From NCBI GenBank assembly GCA_963575675.1, contig CAUYUA010000217.1, positions 1 to 64,000 on the forward strand: DNA of 64,000 nucleotides, in the 5' to 3' direction. Source of the DNA: CAUYUA01 sp963575675 (GTDB taxonomy: Bacteria; Pseudomonadota; Alphaproteobacteria; Azospirillales; Azospirillaceae). Position numbers and translations under genes: made by a program. Of the stretch, positions 26,068-34,934 are shown one piece after another. The notes under the pieces were generated by a model. The model was not told the DNA's origin, made no database searches, and worked only from the letters and a program-made list of their open reading frames with translations. Positions within the stretch are counted from its first letter, which is position 1. Each line of letters opens with the position of its first letter.

Positions 26068-28731
26068 ATGGCAACCTCGGACCTACAACTTGGGAAAAAA
26101 GCGCGCGGTCGGTTGAAAGTCTTTCTCGGAGCAGCGCCGGGAGTCGGGAAAACTTACGCGATGCTTTTGGCGGCGCAGGCTTTAAAAAAAGAGAGGGCGG
26201 ATGTCGTCGTAGGCGTCGTCGAGACGCATCGACGCGCCGAAACCGAGGCTCTTGTTCATGGATTGGAGATTGTTCCGCCACGAAAAATTGAATACAAAGG
26301 CAGAATCCTGGAAGAAATGGACGTGGACGGAGTTTTAAAACGCTATCCGCATGTGGTGTTGGTGGATGAGCTGGCGCACACCAACGCCGTCGGCAGTCGC
26401 CATTTGAAACGCTGGTTGGATGTCGAAGAGCTTCTGGCGAACGGCATCGATGTTTTTACAACGGTGAATGTTCAGCATCTGGAGAGTCTGAACGACGTCG
26501 TCGCGCAGATTACGCGCATTCGTGTGCGAGAGACCGTTCCAGACAGCATTTTAGAGCGCGCAGACGAAGTCGAATTGGTTGATCTTACGCCGGAACACCT
26601 CACCAAAAGGTTGTCCGAAGGCAAGGTCTATGTGCGCGAACAAGCGCAACGCGCTTTGGCGCATTATTTTTCTCCGGGGAATCTGACGGCTTTGCGAGAG
26701 TTGGCGTTGCGCTGCACGGCGCAACGGGTTGACGATCAGATGCTGAATTATATGAAAACCCATGCGATTCAGGGGACGTGGGCGACGACTGAACGGGTTC
26801 TGGTTTGTATTGATCACAATAAGCGCGGCGCAGCGTTGGTGCGCAACGGAAAACGTCTGGCGGATCGAATTCACGCCAAATGGACGGTTTTATTCGTCGA
26901 AACTCCGGAGCATGCAGCATTATCTGATGTAGAACGTGATTTGATCGCCGATACGTTGCGGTTGGCCGAGCGATTGGGAGCGACGGCGCTTTCGGTCTTC
27001 GGCAATCGAATTGCCGACGACATTCTCGCCTATGCTCAAGAGAACAATATCACGCAAATTGTGATCGGTCCGTCGGTTCATCGTCGGTTGCCGGGATGGT
27101 CGGCGTCGCCGATTGCGGCGACATTGATGAAGCGCTCCGGAAATATTAGCATTCACTTTATGGCGGGAGACGATGTCGAAGAAATTTTGCCTTCGAAAAA
27201 AGTAAAAACACGCTCTGTAAGAACGCCATTTTCATTCATTCCTTATTTGGTCGGAACGGCAATGGTTGTTGGAGCGTTGGGAGTAAGTTTATGTATTGAT
27301 ATGGTTATCAACACCACGTCGGTTCCTTTGGCTTTTCTTGTGTCTGTCTTTGGAAGCGCCATGCTCCATGGTTTAAAACCGTCTCTTTACGCCTCGCTTC
27401 TGAGCGTTTCATGTTATAATTATTTTTTCTTGCCGCCGCTGTATAGTTTTTCGATCGCCGATCCAGAGAACGTGGTGGCGTTGTTTTTCTTTTTTTTGAT
27501 TTCCGTACTCACAAGTCATTTTACGGCGAACAGTCGAGGTCAAATCAATATGGCGCGTCGTCGCGCCAAGAGCACAGAGGAGCTTTACGCCTTTAGTCGA
27601 AAATTGGCCGGAATTATTGATCTTGATGATCTTCTATGGGCGGCGGCGTATCAAATCGCGGTGATGTTAAGGGTGAACGTCGTCATTCTGATGCCGGTTG
27701 AGAGTGGCTTGGCGGTGCGGGCCGGGTATCCGCCAGAAGACCAATTGAGCGACAATGACCGAGCGGCGGCGCAATGGACATGGGATCATAATTGTTCCGC
27801 CGGACGCGGGGCCGAAACCTTGCCGGGCGCGCATCGGCTTTTTCTGCCGGTGCGGACGGCGCGAGGTCCGGTGGCGGTGATCGGAGTGGCGGACATTGGA
27901 ACCGGCCCGATTTTGACTCCCGACCAACGAAGGTTGTTTGACGCCTTGGCCGATCAAACGGCGATTGCCATAGAGAGAATTCTTCTCGTGCAGGATGTTG
28001 ATGAGGCGAAACTTCTTTCTGAAACCGAAAAGCTGCGTTCGGCGTTGTTGAACAGTCTATCGCATGATTTAAGAACGCCGTTGTCTTCGATCATGGCGGC
28101 GGCCTCCAGTCTGCAAAGCTACGAAGATCGCTACGACGCCGCGATGCGTCAAGAACTGGTGACGGCGATTCAAGTCGAATCGGAGCGGATGCATCGGTTC
28201 GTCAATAATCTTCTGGATATGACTCGCTTGGAGGCGGGAGCTTTAGAGCCGAAACGAGACGTGGTTGATATAAGCGACGCTGTGGGGGCGGCCTTGCGTC
28301 GTTTGGAGCGTTTGTTGTCGCGACATAGAGTTTCTTTGGATATTCCGACTGATTTGCCGATGGCGTGCGGAGATTTCGTCCTTATCGAGCAAATTCTGTT
28401 CAATTTGTTGGATAATGCGGTGAAATATGGGCCTCTCGACAGCGAAATCATTGTGCGGGCGCGCGGTCGAGACAATAAAGTCGTTGTGACTGTGGCGGAT
28501 GAAGGGCCAGGCATTCCGGAAGACAAACTTGAAATGGTATTCAATAAATTCTATCGTTTCCATGAGAAGGATCGCCAAAGAGCGGGAACGGGCCTTGGTT
28601 TGGCGATTTGCCGAGGATTTGTGGAAGCTATGGATGGAGCAATTGTCGCCGCCAATCGTCTGGATTGTTCCGGGGCGATTATTACCGTGACGTTGCCGGC
28701 AGTGCCCGAGTTGCCGGAGATTTTGGAGTAA
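26068..28731 (+). CDS. kdpD: KdpD, osmosensitive potassium sensor kinase
   Basis: The 887-residue membrane kinase begins with the KdpD domain (Walker-like GAAPGVGKTYAML near residue 22, VLVDELAHTN near 105), then a universal-stress-like domain (about 245-370), four membrane helices near 390-490, a GAF-like region and the transmitter. The phosphoacceptor is His666 in NSLSHDLRTPLSS, followed by LLDNAVKYGP and GTGLGLAICRG of the ATPase domain. It phosphorylates KdpE under K+ limitation. The start at 26068 is nine bases after a repeat copy; the only purine-rich site is AAAGACGG. Confidence 0.96.
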   Translation: MATSDLQLGKKARGRLKVFLGAAPGVGKTYAMLLAAQALKKERADVVVGVVETHRRAETEALVHGLEIVPPRKIEYKGRILEEMDVDGVLKRYPHVVLVDELAHTNAVGSRHLKRWLDVEELLANGIDVFTTVNVQHLESLNDVVAQITRIRVRETVPDSILERADEVELVDLTPEHLTKRLSEGKVYVREQAQRALAHYFSPGNLTALRELALRCTAQRVDDQMLNYMKTHAIQGTWATTERVLVCIDHNKRGAALVRNGKRLADRIHAKWTVLFVETPEHAALSDVERDLIADTLRLAERLGATALSVFGNRIADDILAYAQENNITQIVIGPSVHRRLPGWSASPIAATLMKRSGNISIHFMAGDDVEEILPSKKVKTRSVRTPFSFIPYLVGTAMVVGALGVSLCIDMVINTTSVPLAFLVSVFGSAMLHGLKPSLYASLLSVSCYNYFFLPPLYSFSIADPENVVALFFFFLISVLTSHFTANSRGQINMARRRAKSTEELYAFSRKLAGIIDLDDLLWAAAYQIAVMLRVNVVILMPVESGLAVRAGYPPEDQLSDNDRAAAQWTWDHNCSAGRGAETLPGAHRLFLPVRTARGPVAVIGVADIGTGPILTPDQRRLFDALADQTAIAIERILLVQDVDEAKLLSETEKLRSALLNSLSHDLRTPLSSIMAAASSLQSYEDRYDAAMRQELVTAIQVESERMHRFVNNLLDMTRLEAGALEPKRDVVDISDAVGAALRRLERLLSRHRVSLDIPTDLPMACGDFVLIEQILFNLLDNAVKYGPLDSEIIVRARGRDNKVVVTVADEGPGIPEDKLEMVFNKFYRFHEKDRQRAGTGLGLAICRGFVEAMDGAIVAANRLDCSGAIITVTLPAVPELPEILE

Positions 28732-28740
28732 GCGGCATTC

Positions 28741-29022
28741 CCGAATTGAAATGGCCCTCACACGGTTGGTTATCATAAACTCCAAGTCATGGTTTCCAAA
28801 GGCCTCCCGGCCTTTGGCGGGTCGAGGGCGGAGCCCCGATTCCTTTGAAAGCTCTTTCTTGAGTTCTCAATTGAACGGAGTATATACTCTGTCCAATTGA
28901 GAATCCGAAAAAAACTCCGAAAGAATCGGGGCTCCGCCCTCGACCCGCCAAAGGCCGGGAGGCCTTTGGAAACCATGACTTGGAGTTTATGATAACCAAC
29001 CGTGTGAGGGCCGTTTCAATTC
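28741..29022. repeat. 281-bp palindrome made of two family 1 repeats, tail-to-tail
   Basis: A forward copy (28741-28883) and an inverted copy (28884-29022) meet at GAGTATATACTC. The outer ~100 bp arms (CCGAATTGAAA to GGAGCCCCGATTC) are almost identical, with one transition near the outer end, and the inner tails (TTCTTTCGGAG, TCTCAATTGGACAGAGTATA) pair with a small indel. This is the most complete instance and shows what the full unit may be. It fills the gap between kdpD and kdpE. Confidence 0.92.
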
Positions 29023-29028
29023 AGAGAC

Positions 29029-29058
29029 GTCGCAGGACAGGGTGTCGCAGGACAGGGT
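29029..29058. repeat. 15-bp perfect tandem duplication upstream of kdpE
   Basis: GTCGCAGGACAGGGT occurs at 29029-29043 and 29044-29058, followed by GTCA. It lies between the palindrome and the kdpE ribosome binding site. Confidence 0.9.
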
Positions 29059-29079
29059 GTCATTGAACGGGAGGCGAGC

Positions 29080-29781
29080 GTGACGGAGCAGGGGCCGGTG
29101 GTTCTGGTGATTGATGATGAGCCGCCTTTTCGGCGATTGCTGCGCGCAGGTTTGACGGCTGAGGGCTATCGTGTGATCGACGTCGCCACCGGGCGTGAGG
29201 CTTTGGATCGTTTTTACGACAGCGCGCCCGATCTTTGCATCTTGGACCTTGGTTTGCCGGATATCGACGGTCTCGATCTGATTCAGCGGTTTCGTCAGGC
29301 GTCTCAAACGCCGATTGTGGTGTTGTCGAGCCGGTTTCACGAACAGGCGAAGATCGATGCCTTAGACTTGGGCGCGGATGATTACATCACTAAGCCGTTC
29401 AGCATGGGCGAGTTGATGGCGCGATTGCGAACGGCGTTGCGTCATCGAATTCAAGAGCATGGAGCAACGCCGGTCGTCGAAATCAAATCGTTGCGGATTG
29501 ATCTGGTGCGCAGTTTGGTCAGCCGCGACGGCGAAGTGGTTCGCTTGTCGGCAACAGAGTATCGCCTTTTAAAAGCGTTGACGTTGAACGCCGGAAAAGT
29601 CATGACGCATCGACAAATTACGCAAGCCGTATGGGGCGCGCGCATCGAAAAAGACCCTCAATATCTTCGCGTGTATATGCGTGCGCTGCGACAAAAATTG
29701 GAGCCGGATCCGGCGCGTCCAATCTATATTTTGACCGAGCCGGGTGTGGGGTATCGATTGCATTTAGACTCTACTAGCTGA
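29080..29781 (+). CDS. kdpE: KdpE, OmpR-family response regulator
   Basis: The 233-residue regulator has a receiver (VIDDEPPFRRLL, phosphorylatable Asp56 in LDLGLPDIDGL, TKPF) and an OmpR-type winged helix (LSATEYRLLKALTLNAGKV, QITQAVWGA, RVYMRALRQKLE, GVGYRL). Phosphorylated KdpE activates kdpFABC transcription. The GTG at 29080 has GGGAGG about five to seven bases upstream. The kdpDE pair is in the same orientation as kdpFABC, but the palindrome between D and E could separate their expression. Confidence 0.96.
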   Translation: MTEQGPVVLVIDDEPPFRRLLRAGLTAEGYRVIDVATGREALDRFYDSAPDLCILDLGLPDIDGLDLIQRFRQASQTPIVVLSSRFHEQAKIDALDLGADDYITKPFSMGELMARLRTALRHRIQEHGATPVVEIKSLRIDLVRSLVSRDGEVVRLSATEYRLLKALTLNAGKVMTHRQITQAVWGARIEKDPQYLRVYMRALRQKLEPDPARPIYILTEPGVGYRLHLDSTS

Positions 29782-29841
29782 TTCTTGTCGCGGATGTTTT
29801 ACGTTTCCGCCTTTTTTTAATCTTTTCGTGAGAAATGCGGG

Positions 29842-30879
29842 CTAGACGTTCGGCGTCGGCGTGTCGAGCCATGTCGGCACAGGTAAATTTTTCTCGCGCA
29901 AAAAAATCGGATTAAACAATTTCGATTGATAGCGGGCGCCGGAATCGCACAAAACGGTGACGATCGTGTGTCCGGGGCCGAGGGTTCGCGCGAGTTTGAT
30001 CGCGCCGACCACGTTGACGCCGCTGGAGCCGCCGAGCGCCAATCCTTCTTCCTTCAACAGGCGAAACAGTTCGGTCAGAGCTTCGGCGTCGGAAATCCTT
30101 TGCGACCAATCGATCGGCGCATCGGCCAGATTGCCGGTGATTCGTCCCTGGCCGATGCCCTCGGTGATCGAACCGCCCTCGGCTTTGAGCGTTCCGTGGG
30201 TGTAATAGTGATGCAGCGCCGAGCCGAACGGATCGGAAAGAACGATTTTAATCGCCGGATTTCGCTCTTTCAGCGCCGAGCCGACTCCGGCCAATGTTCC
30301 TCCGGAGCCGACGGCGCATGTGAAGCCATCGACTTTACCGTTGGTTTGCTCCCAAATTTCCGGGCCGGTGGTGCGGTAATGGCCGTCGCGATTGGCGGTG
30401 TTGTCGAATTGATTGGCCCATACGGCGCCGTTCGGTTCGGTCTGCGACAGTTTTTCCGCAAGACGGCCGGAATAGCGCACATAATTATCGGGATTGCTGT
30501 AGGGCGCGGCCGGAACCAGGATCAACTCGGCGCCGCAGAGGCGCAATGCGTCCTTCTTTTCTTGGCTCTGGGTTTCGGGCATGACGATCACCGCGCGATA
30601 GCCGCGTGTGTTGGCGATCAAGGTCAATCCGATGCCGGTGTTGCCTGCGGTGCCTTCGACGATGACGCCTCCGGGACGCAACAGGCCTTTTCGTTCGGCG
30701 TCTTGAATGATCGACAACGCGGCGCGGTCTTTGATCGAACCGCCGGGATTCAGGAATTCGGCTTTGCCGAAGATGTTGCATCCGGTGGCGAGTGACGGGC
30801 CGACCAACCTGATCAACGGCGTATTCCCGATGGCGTCGACGAATCCTTGACATGTTTTTCCAACGAACGACGTCGACAT
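29842..30879 (-). CDS. cysK: cysteine synthase (O-acetylserine sulfhydrylase)
   Basis: The 345-residue PLP enzyme shows the family N-terminus DAIGNTPLIRL, the PLP lysine in NPGGSIKDRAA (Lys near 50), the substrate loop EGTAGNTGIGL, the phosphate-binding glycines in VGSGGTLAGV and the C-terminal GGSSGVNVVGA. It makes L-cysteine from O-acetylserine and sulfide. Compared with classic CysK it is slightly long and has TAGNTG rather than TSGNTG, as in some CysK relatives, so a variant role is possible. GGGAGGA lies six bases upstream. It follows metI by 44 bases, giving a sulfur amino acid operon metQNI-cysK. Confidence 0.88.
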   Translation of the reverse strand: MSTSFVGKTCQGFVDAIGNTPLIRLVGPSLATGCNIFGKAEFLNPGGSIKDRAALSIIQDAERKGLLRPGGVIVEGTAGNTGIGLTLIANTRGYRAVIVMPETQSQEKKDALRLCGAELILVPAAPYSNPDNYVRYSGRLAEKLSQTEPNGAVWANQFDNTANRDGHYRTTGPEIWEQTNGKVDGFTCAVGSGGTLAGVGSALKERNPAIKIVLSDPFGSALHHYYTHGTLKAEGGSITEGIGQGRITGNLADAPIDWSQRISDAEALTELFRLLKEEGLALGGSSGVNVVGAIKLARTLGPGHTIVTVLCDSGARYQSKLFNPIFLREKNLPVPTWLDTPTPNV

Positions 30880-30923
30880 GTGTTCCTCCCAGCCGTTGGC
30901 GGACGCGATATGTTTGTTGTTCT

Positions 30924-31586
30924 TTACGTGGAGCGTCGTCGATCCATGCGCCGCGCCGCTCTTTCGCCGATCGATTGAACCAGTTGCACCAAAACAATCA
31001 GAGCCGCCACCGTCGCCGCCATCATTTCCGGTTGAAAGCGCTGATATCCGTAACGAATTCCGAGGTCGCCGAGACCGCCTCCACCCACGGCTCCAACCAT
31101 GGCCGAATAGCCGATGAGGCTAACGATCGCCAAGGTTAGGCCAAGGATAATGGCGGGTAAAGCTTCCGGCAACAACACCTTCATGATGATTTGTTTCGGA
31201 GACGCCCCCATCGATGTCGCCGTTTCGATTAAGCCGACGTCCACGTTGCGAATGGCGGCGTCCACCACGCGGGCAATGAACGGTGTTGCGGCGACGATCA
31301 AGGGCACAATGGCGGCGAGAGGGCCGATCGACGTTCCCGTGACCAACCGCGTGAACGGAATGATCGCCACCATAAGAATAATGAAGGGAGTCGAGCGTGT
31401 GGCGTTGATCACAACGCCGACGGTGCGATTGAACAACAGGCAGGGCAACAGATCGTCGCGTCCGGTGATCGCCAAAGCCACCCCAAGAGGCAAGCCGAGC
31501 GCCGTCGCCACCAATCCGGAGACGCCGACCATAAACAGCGTTTCGATCGTCGCGTCAGCCAACAGCGCGTAAATTTGCGGGGACAT
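30924..31586 (-). CDS. metI: MetI, methionine ABC transporter permease
   Basis: The 220-residue protein has about five membrane helices and the permease EAA loop (IETATSMGASPKQIIMKVLLPEALPAI) near residues 125-155. It forms the membrane channel of the MetNIQ importer. The ATG at 31586 overlaps the metN end by 32 bases; GAGG lies eight bases upstream on the minus strand. The longer frame to 31604 lacks a better site. Confidence 0.93.
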   Translation of the reverse strand: MSPQIYALLADATIETLFMVGVSGLVATALGLPLGVALAITGRDDLLPCLLFNRTVGVVINATRSTPFIILMVAIIPFTRLVTGTSIGPLAAIVPLIVAATPFIARVVDAAIRNVDVGLIETATSMGASPKQIIMKVLLPEALPAIILGLTLAIVSLIGYSAMVGAVGGGGLGDLGIRYGYQRFQPEMMAATVAALIVLVQLVQSIGERAARRMDRRRST

Positions 31587-32616
31587 AACCCAAAACCTCA
31601 ACATCGAGTTGATGAGACTGAAAAAAGGCTGTGGCGGCTTGAACGCCGTTCGAAGGACCGGTGATCTCTATCGTCAACACGCCGAATGAAGCGTTGTCGA
31701 TCACGTCCAAGCGTCCATGTCGGAGATTCATATCAACCCCGAACCGCCGACTGAGCCGACTGATGAGCGGCTGATCCGCCGGGTCGCCTCGAAAGACCAC
31801 GCGCAACATCACTCCGCTTCCCGGCTCTGGTCGAGAAAGCAAGTTGCGCGTCACCGTTTCAGGCGGTTCGCCGCCGGTTGCCGTCTTCACCAGAGCTTGG
31901 GTCGTTCTTGCGCGTGGTTGGGCAAACACGTCCAACACTTTGCCTTGCTCGATGATCCGACCGCGCTCCATCACCGCGACCTGTCGACAAAGCTCTGTAA
32001 TGACCGTCATTTCATGCGTGATCAGCAGAATAGTCAAATTCAGCCTGCGGTTGATGTCGGCCAACAACCTCAAGATTGCGCGCGTGGTCTCCGGATCCAG
32101 CGCCGAAGTCGCTTCGTCGCACAACAACACCTTAGGATCGGTGGCCAACGCTCGCGCAATGCCGATGCGTTGCTTCTGGCCGCCGCTCAGCTCCGCCGGA
32201 TAGTGGTCGCGTTTGTCGTCCAATCCCACCAGCTCCAACAGCGCTCCGACCTTGCGTCGGATCTCGGTGGAAGGCGTTTTCGCCAGCTCCAAGGGTAAGG
32301 CGACGTTGTCGAACGCCGTGCGCGACGACAAGAGATTGAAATGTTGAAAGATCATGCCGACGCCGCGCCTTGCTGCGCGCAACGCGGCGCCCGAGAGGTC
32401 GGTTATGTTGAGGCCGTTCACCGTAACGCGCCCGACGTCGGGCCGCTCCAGCAAATTGACGGTGCGGATCAGAGTGCTCTTGCCGGCGCCGCTTGGACCG
32501 ATGACGCCGAAGATTTCACCGGCGGCCACGGAAAGGGTGACGTCGTCCAGCGCGCGCACCGGCGAAGAGCCGGCGCGCGTGTTGAAGACTTTTCCGACAT
32601 TTTGTAAGGAGATCAT
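31555..32616 (-). CDS. metN: MetN, methionine ABC transporter ATPase
   Basis: The 353-residue ATPase has Walker A GPSGAGKSTLI, the signature LSGGQKQRIGIARAL, Walker B VLLCDEATSALD and the switch His in LLITHEM. The C-terminal 90 residues form a NIL domain, which in the family binds methionine and inhibits transport when it is plentiful. Six bases separate it from metQ and it overlaps metI, so the three are one operon. Confidence 0.95.
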   Translation of the reverse strand: MISLQNVGKVFNTRAGSSPVRALDDVTLSVAAGEIFGVIGPSGAGKSTLIRTVNLLERPDVGRVTVNGLNITDLSGAALRAARRGVGMIFQHFNLLSSRTAFDNVALPLELAKTPSTEIRRKVGALLELVGLDDKRDHYPAELSGGQKQRIGIARALATDPKVLLCDEATSALDPETTRAILRLLADINRRLNLTILLITHEMTVITELCRQVAVMERGRIIEQGKVLDVFAQPRARTTQALVKTATGGEPPETVTRNLLSRPEPGSGVMLRVVFRGDPADQPLISRLSRRFGVDMNLRHGRLDVIDNASFGVLTIEITGPSNGVQAATAFFQSHQLDVEVLGYVPANLRAVG

Positions 32617-32622
32617 GCTTGT

Positions 32623-33414
32623 TTACCACGTCGGCAGAATTGAACCCTTGAAACGTTCGGCGATAAACGTTTTCACGGGCTGTGAGCGGTAAATTTCAAT
32701 ATAGCGCTTGATCCGGGGATCGCCGGCGTTGTTGCGGCGCGTCGCCCAGACCAGGGCCCATTTGGATTTTTCATCTTCCAACAAAAGAGCGGTTTTGGGG
32801 TCGAGACCGGCCAGCATGGCGTAATTGAGCGTAACGGTCGCCGCCGCAACGTCGTCCAAGGAGCGCGGCAATTGCGCGGCGTCGAGTTCGACGATTTTGA
32901 GATGTTTCGGATTGGCGACCACGTCGAGCACGGTGGCCGAAACATCGGTTCCCTCTTTCAAGGTGATTAATCCGGCTTTTGCAAGAAGGAACAACCCGCG
33001 CGCGCCGTTGCTCGGATCATTGGGAACGGCGACGGTTGCGCCTGTGGGCAGATCGTCGAGTTTGGTCACTTTTTTTGAATAAACGCCCATCGGCACGACG
33101 ATGCTGGTCGGTCCGGCGACCAGGTCGTAGCCGCGTTTGGCGATCTGATTTTGCAGAAACGGCAGATGTTGGAAATTGTTGGCGTCGATGTCGCCTTGGG
33201 CCAGAGCCGCGTCGGGTGTGTTGTAGTCGCTGAATTCGACGATTTTGATTGCCAACCCTTCTTTTGCGGCGATTCCCGCCGCGAAGGTAAGGATTTCACC
33301 GTATGGCCCGGCGGAAACGCCGATTTTCAACGGTTCGGCGCTGTGAGCCGGAGAGGCGATGAAGAATCCGGCCAACAGAGGCGCGATCATTCGCCACAAA
33401 AGATTTTTCTTCAT
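32623..33414 (-). CDS. metQ: MetQ-like methionine-binding protein
   Basis: The 263-residue periplasmic protein has a signal peptide (MKKNLLWRMIAPLLAGFFIA, cleavage likely near AHSA) and the NlpA/MetQ core: KIGVSAGPYGEIL, EFSDYNTPDAALAQGDIDAN, FQHLPFL, IVVPMGVYSKK and ATVAVPNDPSNGARGL. It captures methionine for MetNI. Unlike many homologues it has no lipobox Cys at the cleavage site, so it is probably soluble rather than lipid-anchored. A stable hairpin (33459-33497) lies in its upstream region. Confidence 0.93.
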   Translation of the reverse strand: MKKNLLWRMIAPLLAGFFIASPAHSAEPLKIGVSAGPYGEILTFAAGIAAKEGLAIKIVEFSDYNTPDAALAQGDIDANNFQHLPFLQNQIAKRGYDLVAGPTSIVVPMGVYSKKVTKLDDLPTGATVAVPNDPSNGARGLFLLAKAGLITLKEGTDVSATVLDVVANPKHLKIVELDAAQLPRSLDDVAAATVTLNYAMLAGLDPKTALLLEDEKSKWALVWATRRNNAGDPRIKRYIEIYRSQPVKTFIAERFKGSILPTW

Positions 33415-33458
33415 GATGAAGCGTCCTTTTGTCGATTGTTTTAAAAGATTGAAACCTC

Positions 33459-33502
33459 GTCAATGGAGGCGGGAGCGCGGAGTTCGGCTCCATTGACTTT
33501 TT
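33459..33502 (+). terminator. terminator-like hairpin with T-run on the + strand
   Basis: GTCAATGGAG (33459-33468) pairs with CTCCATTGAC (33488-33497) around a 19-base GC-rich loop, followed by five Ts on the + strand. Both neighbours (PaaK-like upstream, metQ downstream) read on the minus strand, where the stem is preceded by an A-run instead. It could be an orientation-reversed terminator or a leader structure for metQ. Confidence 0.5.
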
Positions 33503-33527
33503 ATTGGTTGGTTTTCGTTTGATTTCG

Positions 33528-34880
33528 CTACGCCCAGACCCCTTGACGGCGATCGTCCACACGCTTTGCCTTATGCGTCGCGCGCGGCAGAGCGTCCGGC
33601 GGCAATACGCGAACCTCGACATGGACTCCGATCACCGCCTTGATTCGCTTGGCGAGGCGCTGCGCCGGCTCTTCCGAACGGCCTTGAAAGCCATGCGCAT
33701 GCTCGACCTCGATGGTCAGACGATCGAGATGATTGATTCGCTCGACGATCAATTTGTATTCGCCGGTGAGATCGGGGTCTTGACGAGCGATTGCCTCGAC
33801 GTCACTGGGGAAGATGTTCACGCCTTTGATGATCAGCATGTCGTCGAGGCGCCCATGGACTCCGCGCAGTCGCAGCGAGGTGCGGCCGCAACGACATGGC
33901 TCGGTTGTTATCGACACAATATCCCCGGTGCGGAACCGGATCATCGGTCGCGCCGCTTTTTTCAGCGTGGTCAACACCAGCTCGCCGCGTTCGCCTTCGG
34001 GAACCGGAGCGCCGGTTTCAGGGTCGAGAACCTCGACGTGGATATGGTCTTCCGCCCAATGAAGCCCGTCTTTTTCTTCGCACATTCCCGCGCAAGACCC
34101 GAAAATATCCGACAATCCGTAGTAATCATAAACATCGGCTCCCCACAGAGCCTCGATGCGATTGCGGGTCTCCGAAATCGAGCCGCCGGGCTCTCCGGCG
34201 ACGAAAATGCGTCGAATCGCTAGGTCGCGTTTGGGATCAATGCCTTCTTTGGCGGCGGTTTCACCCAAATGCCAAGCGTAGGACGGCGTGGTCCACATGG
34301 CGGTGGCTTGAAACTGTTTTAAAATCGCCAAAAGTCGCTCGGAGGGCAATGTTCCGGCGTGAATCGACAACGCGCCCAATTTTTGTGCGCCCAAAACGCA
34401 TGGGCCGCCGACGAACAACGAGAAGTTCAAAGAATGAGCGTAACGGTCGGTCGACCGCAATCCGCTGGACCAGAATTGCCGCGCTTCGTAATCAATCCAT
34501 TCGTTGAAGTCGGTGGTTGTGAACGGCGACGCCGTGGGAACCCCGGTTGAGCCGCTGGAGGCCGAAATATAAACAATCGCCTCTTCCGGTACGGCGACCA
34601 GATCGCCGAATGGTGAAACGGCCAATTGTCGATCGCGCAACACGGTTTTGTCGATGAATGGAAAGCGGCGCAAGTCGTCGAGGTTTTTAACGTCTTCCGG
34701 TCGAACGCCGGCGGCGTTGAACGCGATCCGATAGTAGGGTGATCCTTGATAGGCGTGACGAAGGTGCGACTTAAGAAGATCGAGTTTTTGTCGTTCCCAC
34801 GCGGCGCGCGATTGCGTTTCCAACTCCGGATTCCAGTAGCGTTCGTCGTGACGGAGTTGTTTTTGAAGCGCGGCTCCCAT
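33528..34880 (-). CDS. PaaK-like phenylacetate-CoA ligase (AMP-forming)
   Basis: The 450-residue enzyme matches the phenylacetate-CoA ligase family: YISASSGSTGVPTAS as the ATP-binding loop, YDYYGLSDIFGS, GELVLTTL, RFRTGDI, CRCGRTSLRLRGVHGRLDDM and IKGVNIFPSDVEAI. It would activate an aryl acid such as phenylacetate to its CoA thioester through an adenylate. No other aerobic phenylacetate genes lie nearby, so a related acid or an anaerobic or assimilatory route is possible. GAGGAG lies eight bases upstream of the ATG. It is preceded by a small gene on the same strand. Confidence 0.88.
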   Translation of the reverse strand: MGAALQKQLRHDERYWNPELETQSRAAWERQKLDLLKSHLRHAYQGSPYYRIAFNAAGVRPEDVKNLDDLRRFPFIDKTVLRDRQLAVSPFGDLVAVPEEAIVYISASSGSTGVPTASPFTTTDFNEWIDYEARQFWSSGLRSTDRYAHSLNFSLFVGGPCVLGAQKLGALSIHAGTLPSERLLAILKQFQATAMWTTPSYAWHLGETAAKEGIDPKRDLAIRRIFVAGEPGGSISETRNRIEALWGADVYDYYGLSDIFGSCAGMCEEKDGLHWAEDHIHVEVLDPETGAPVPEGERGELVLTTLKKAARPMIRFRTGDIVSITTEPCRCGRTSLRLRGVHGRLDDMLIIKGVNIFPSDVEAIARQDPDLTGEYKLIVERINHLDRLTIEVEHAHGFQGRSEEPAQRLAKRIKAVIGVHVEVRVLPPDALPRATHKAKRVDDRRQGVWA

Positions 34881-34934
34881 CTCTCGACTCCTCGTGTTTC
34901 TTTTGTAATTTTCGTGACTTTGTTCCGGAGCTGA

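Noticed and set aside
29926..30795. 289-residue open frame on the + strand opposite cysK
   Set aside because: It is the antisense shadow of the well-supported cysteine synthase gene and has no recognisable domain or ribosome binding site.
33415..33527. possible SAM-responsive riboswitch upstream of metQ
   Set aside because: Only one simple hairpin is visible; the pseudoknot and conserved bases of SAM riboswitches cannot be identified, so it is listed as a terminator-like hairpin.
33504..34223. 239-residue open frame on the + strand opposite the PaaK-like gene
   Set aside because: The minus-strand gene has a full set of family motifs; the antisense frame has none.
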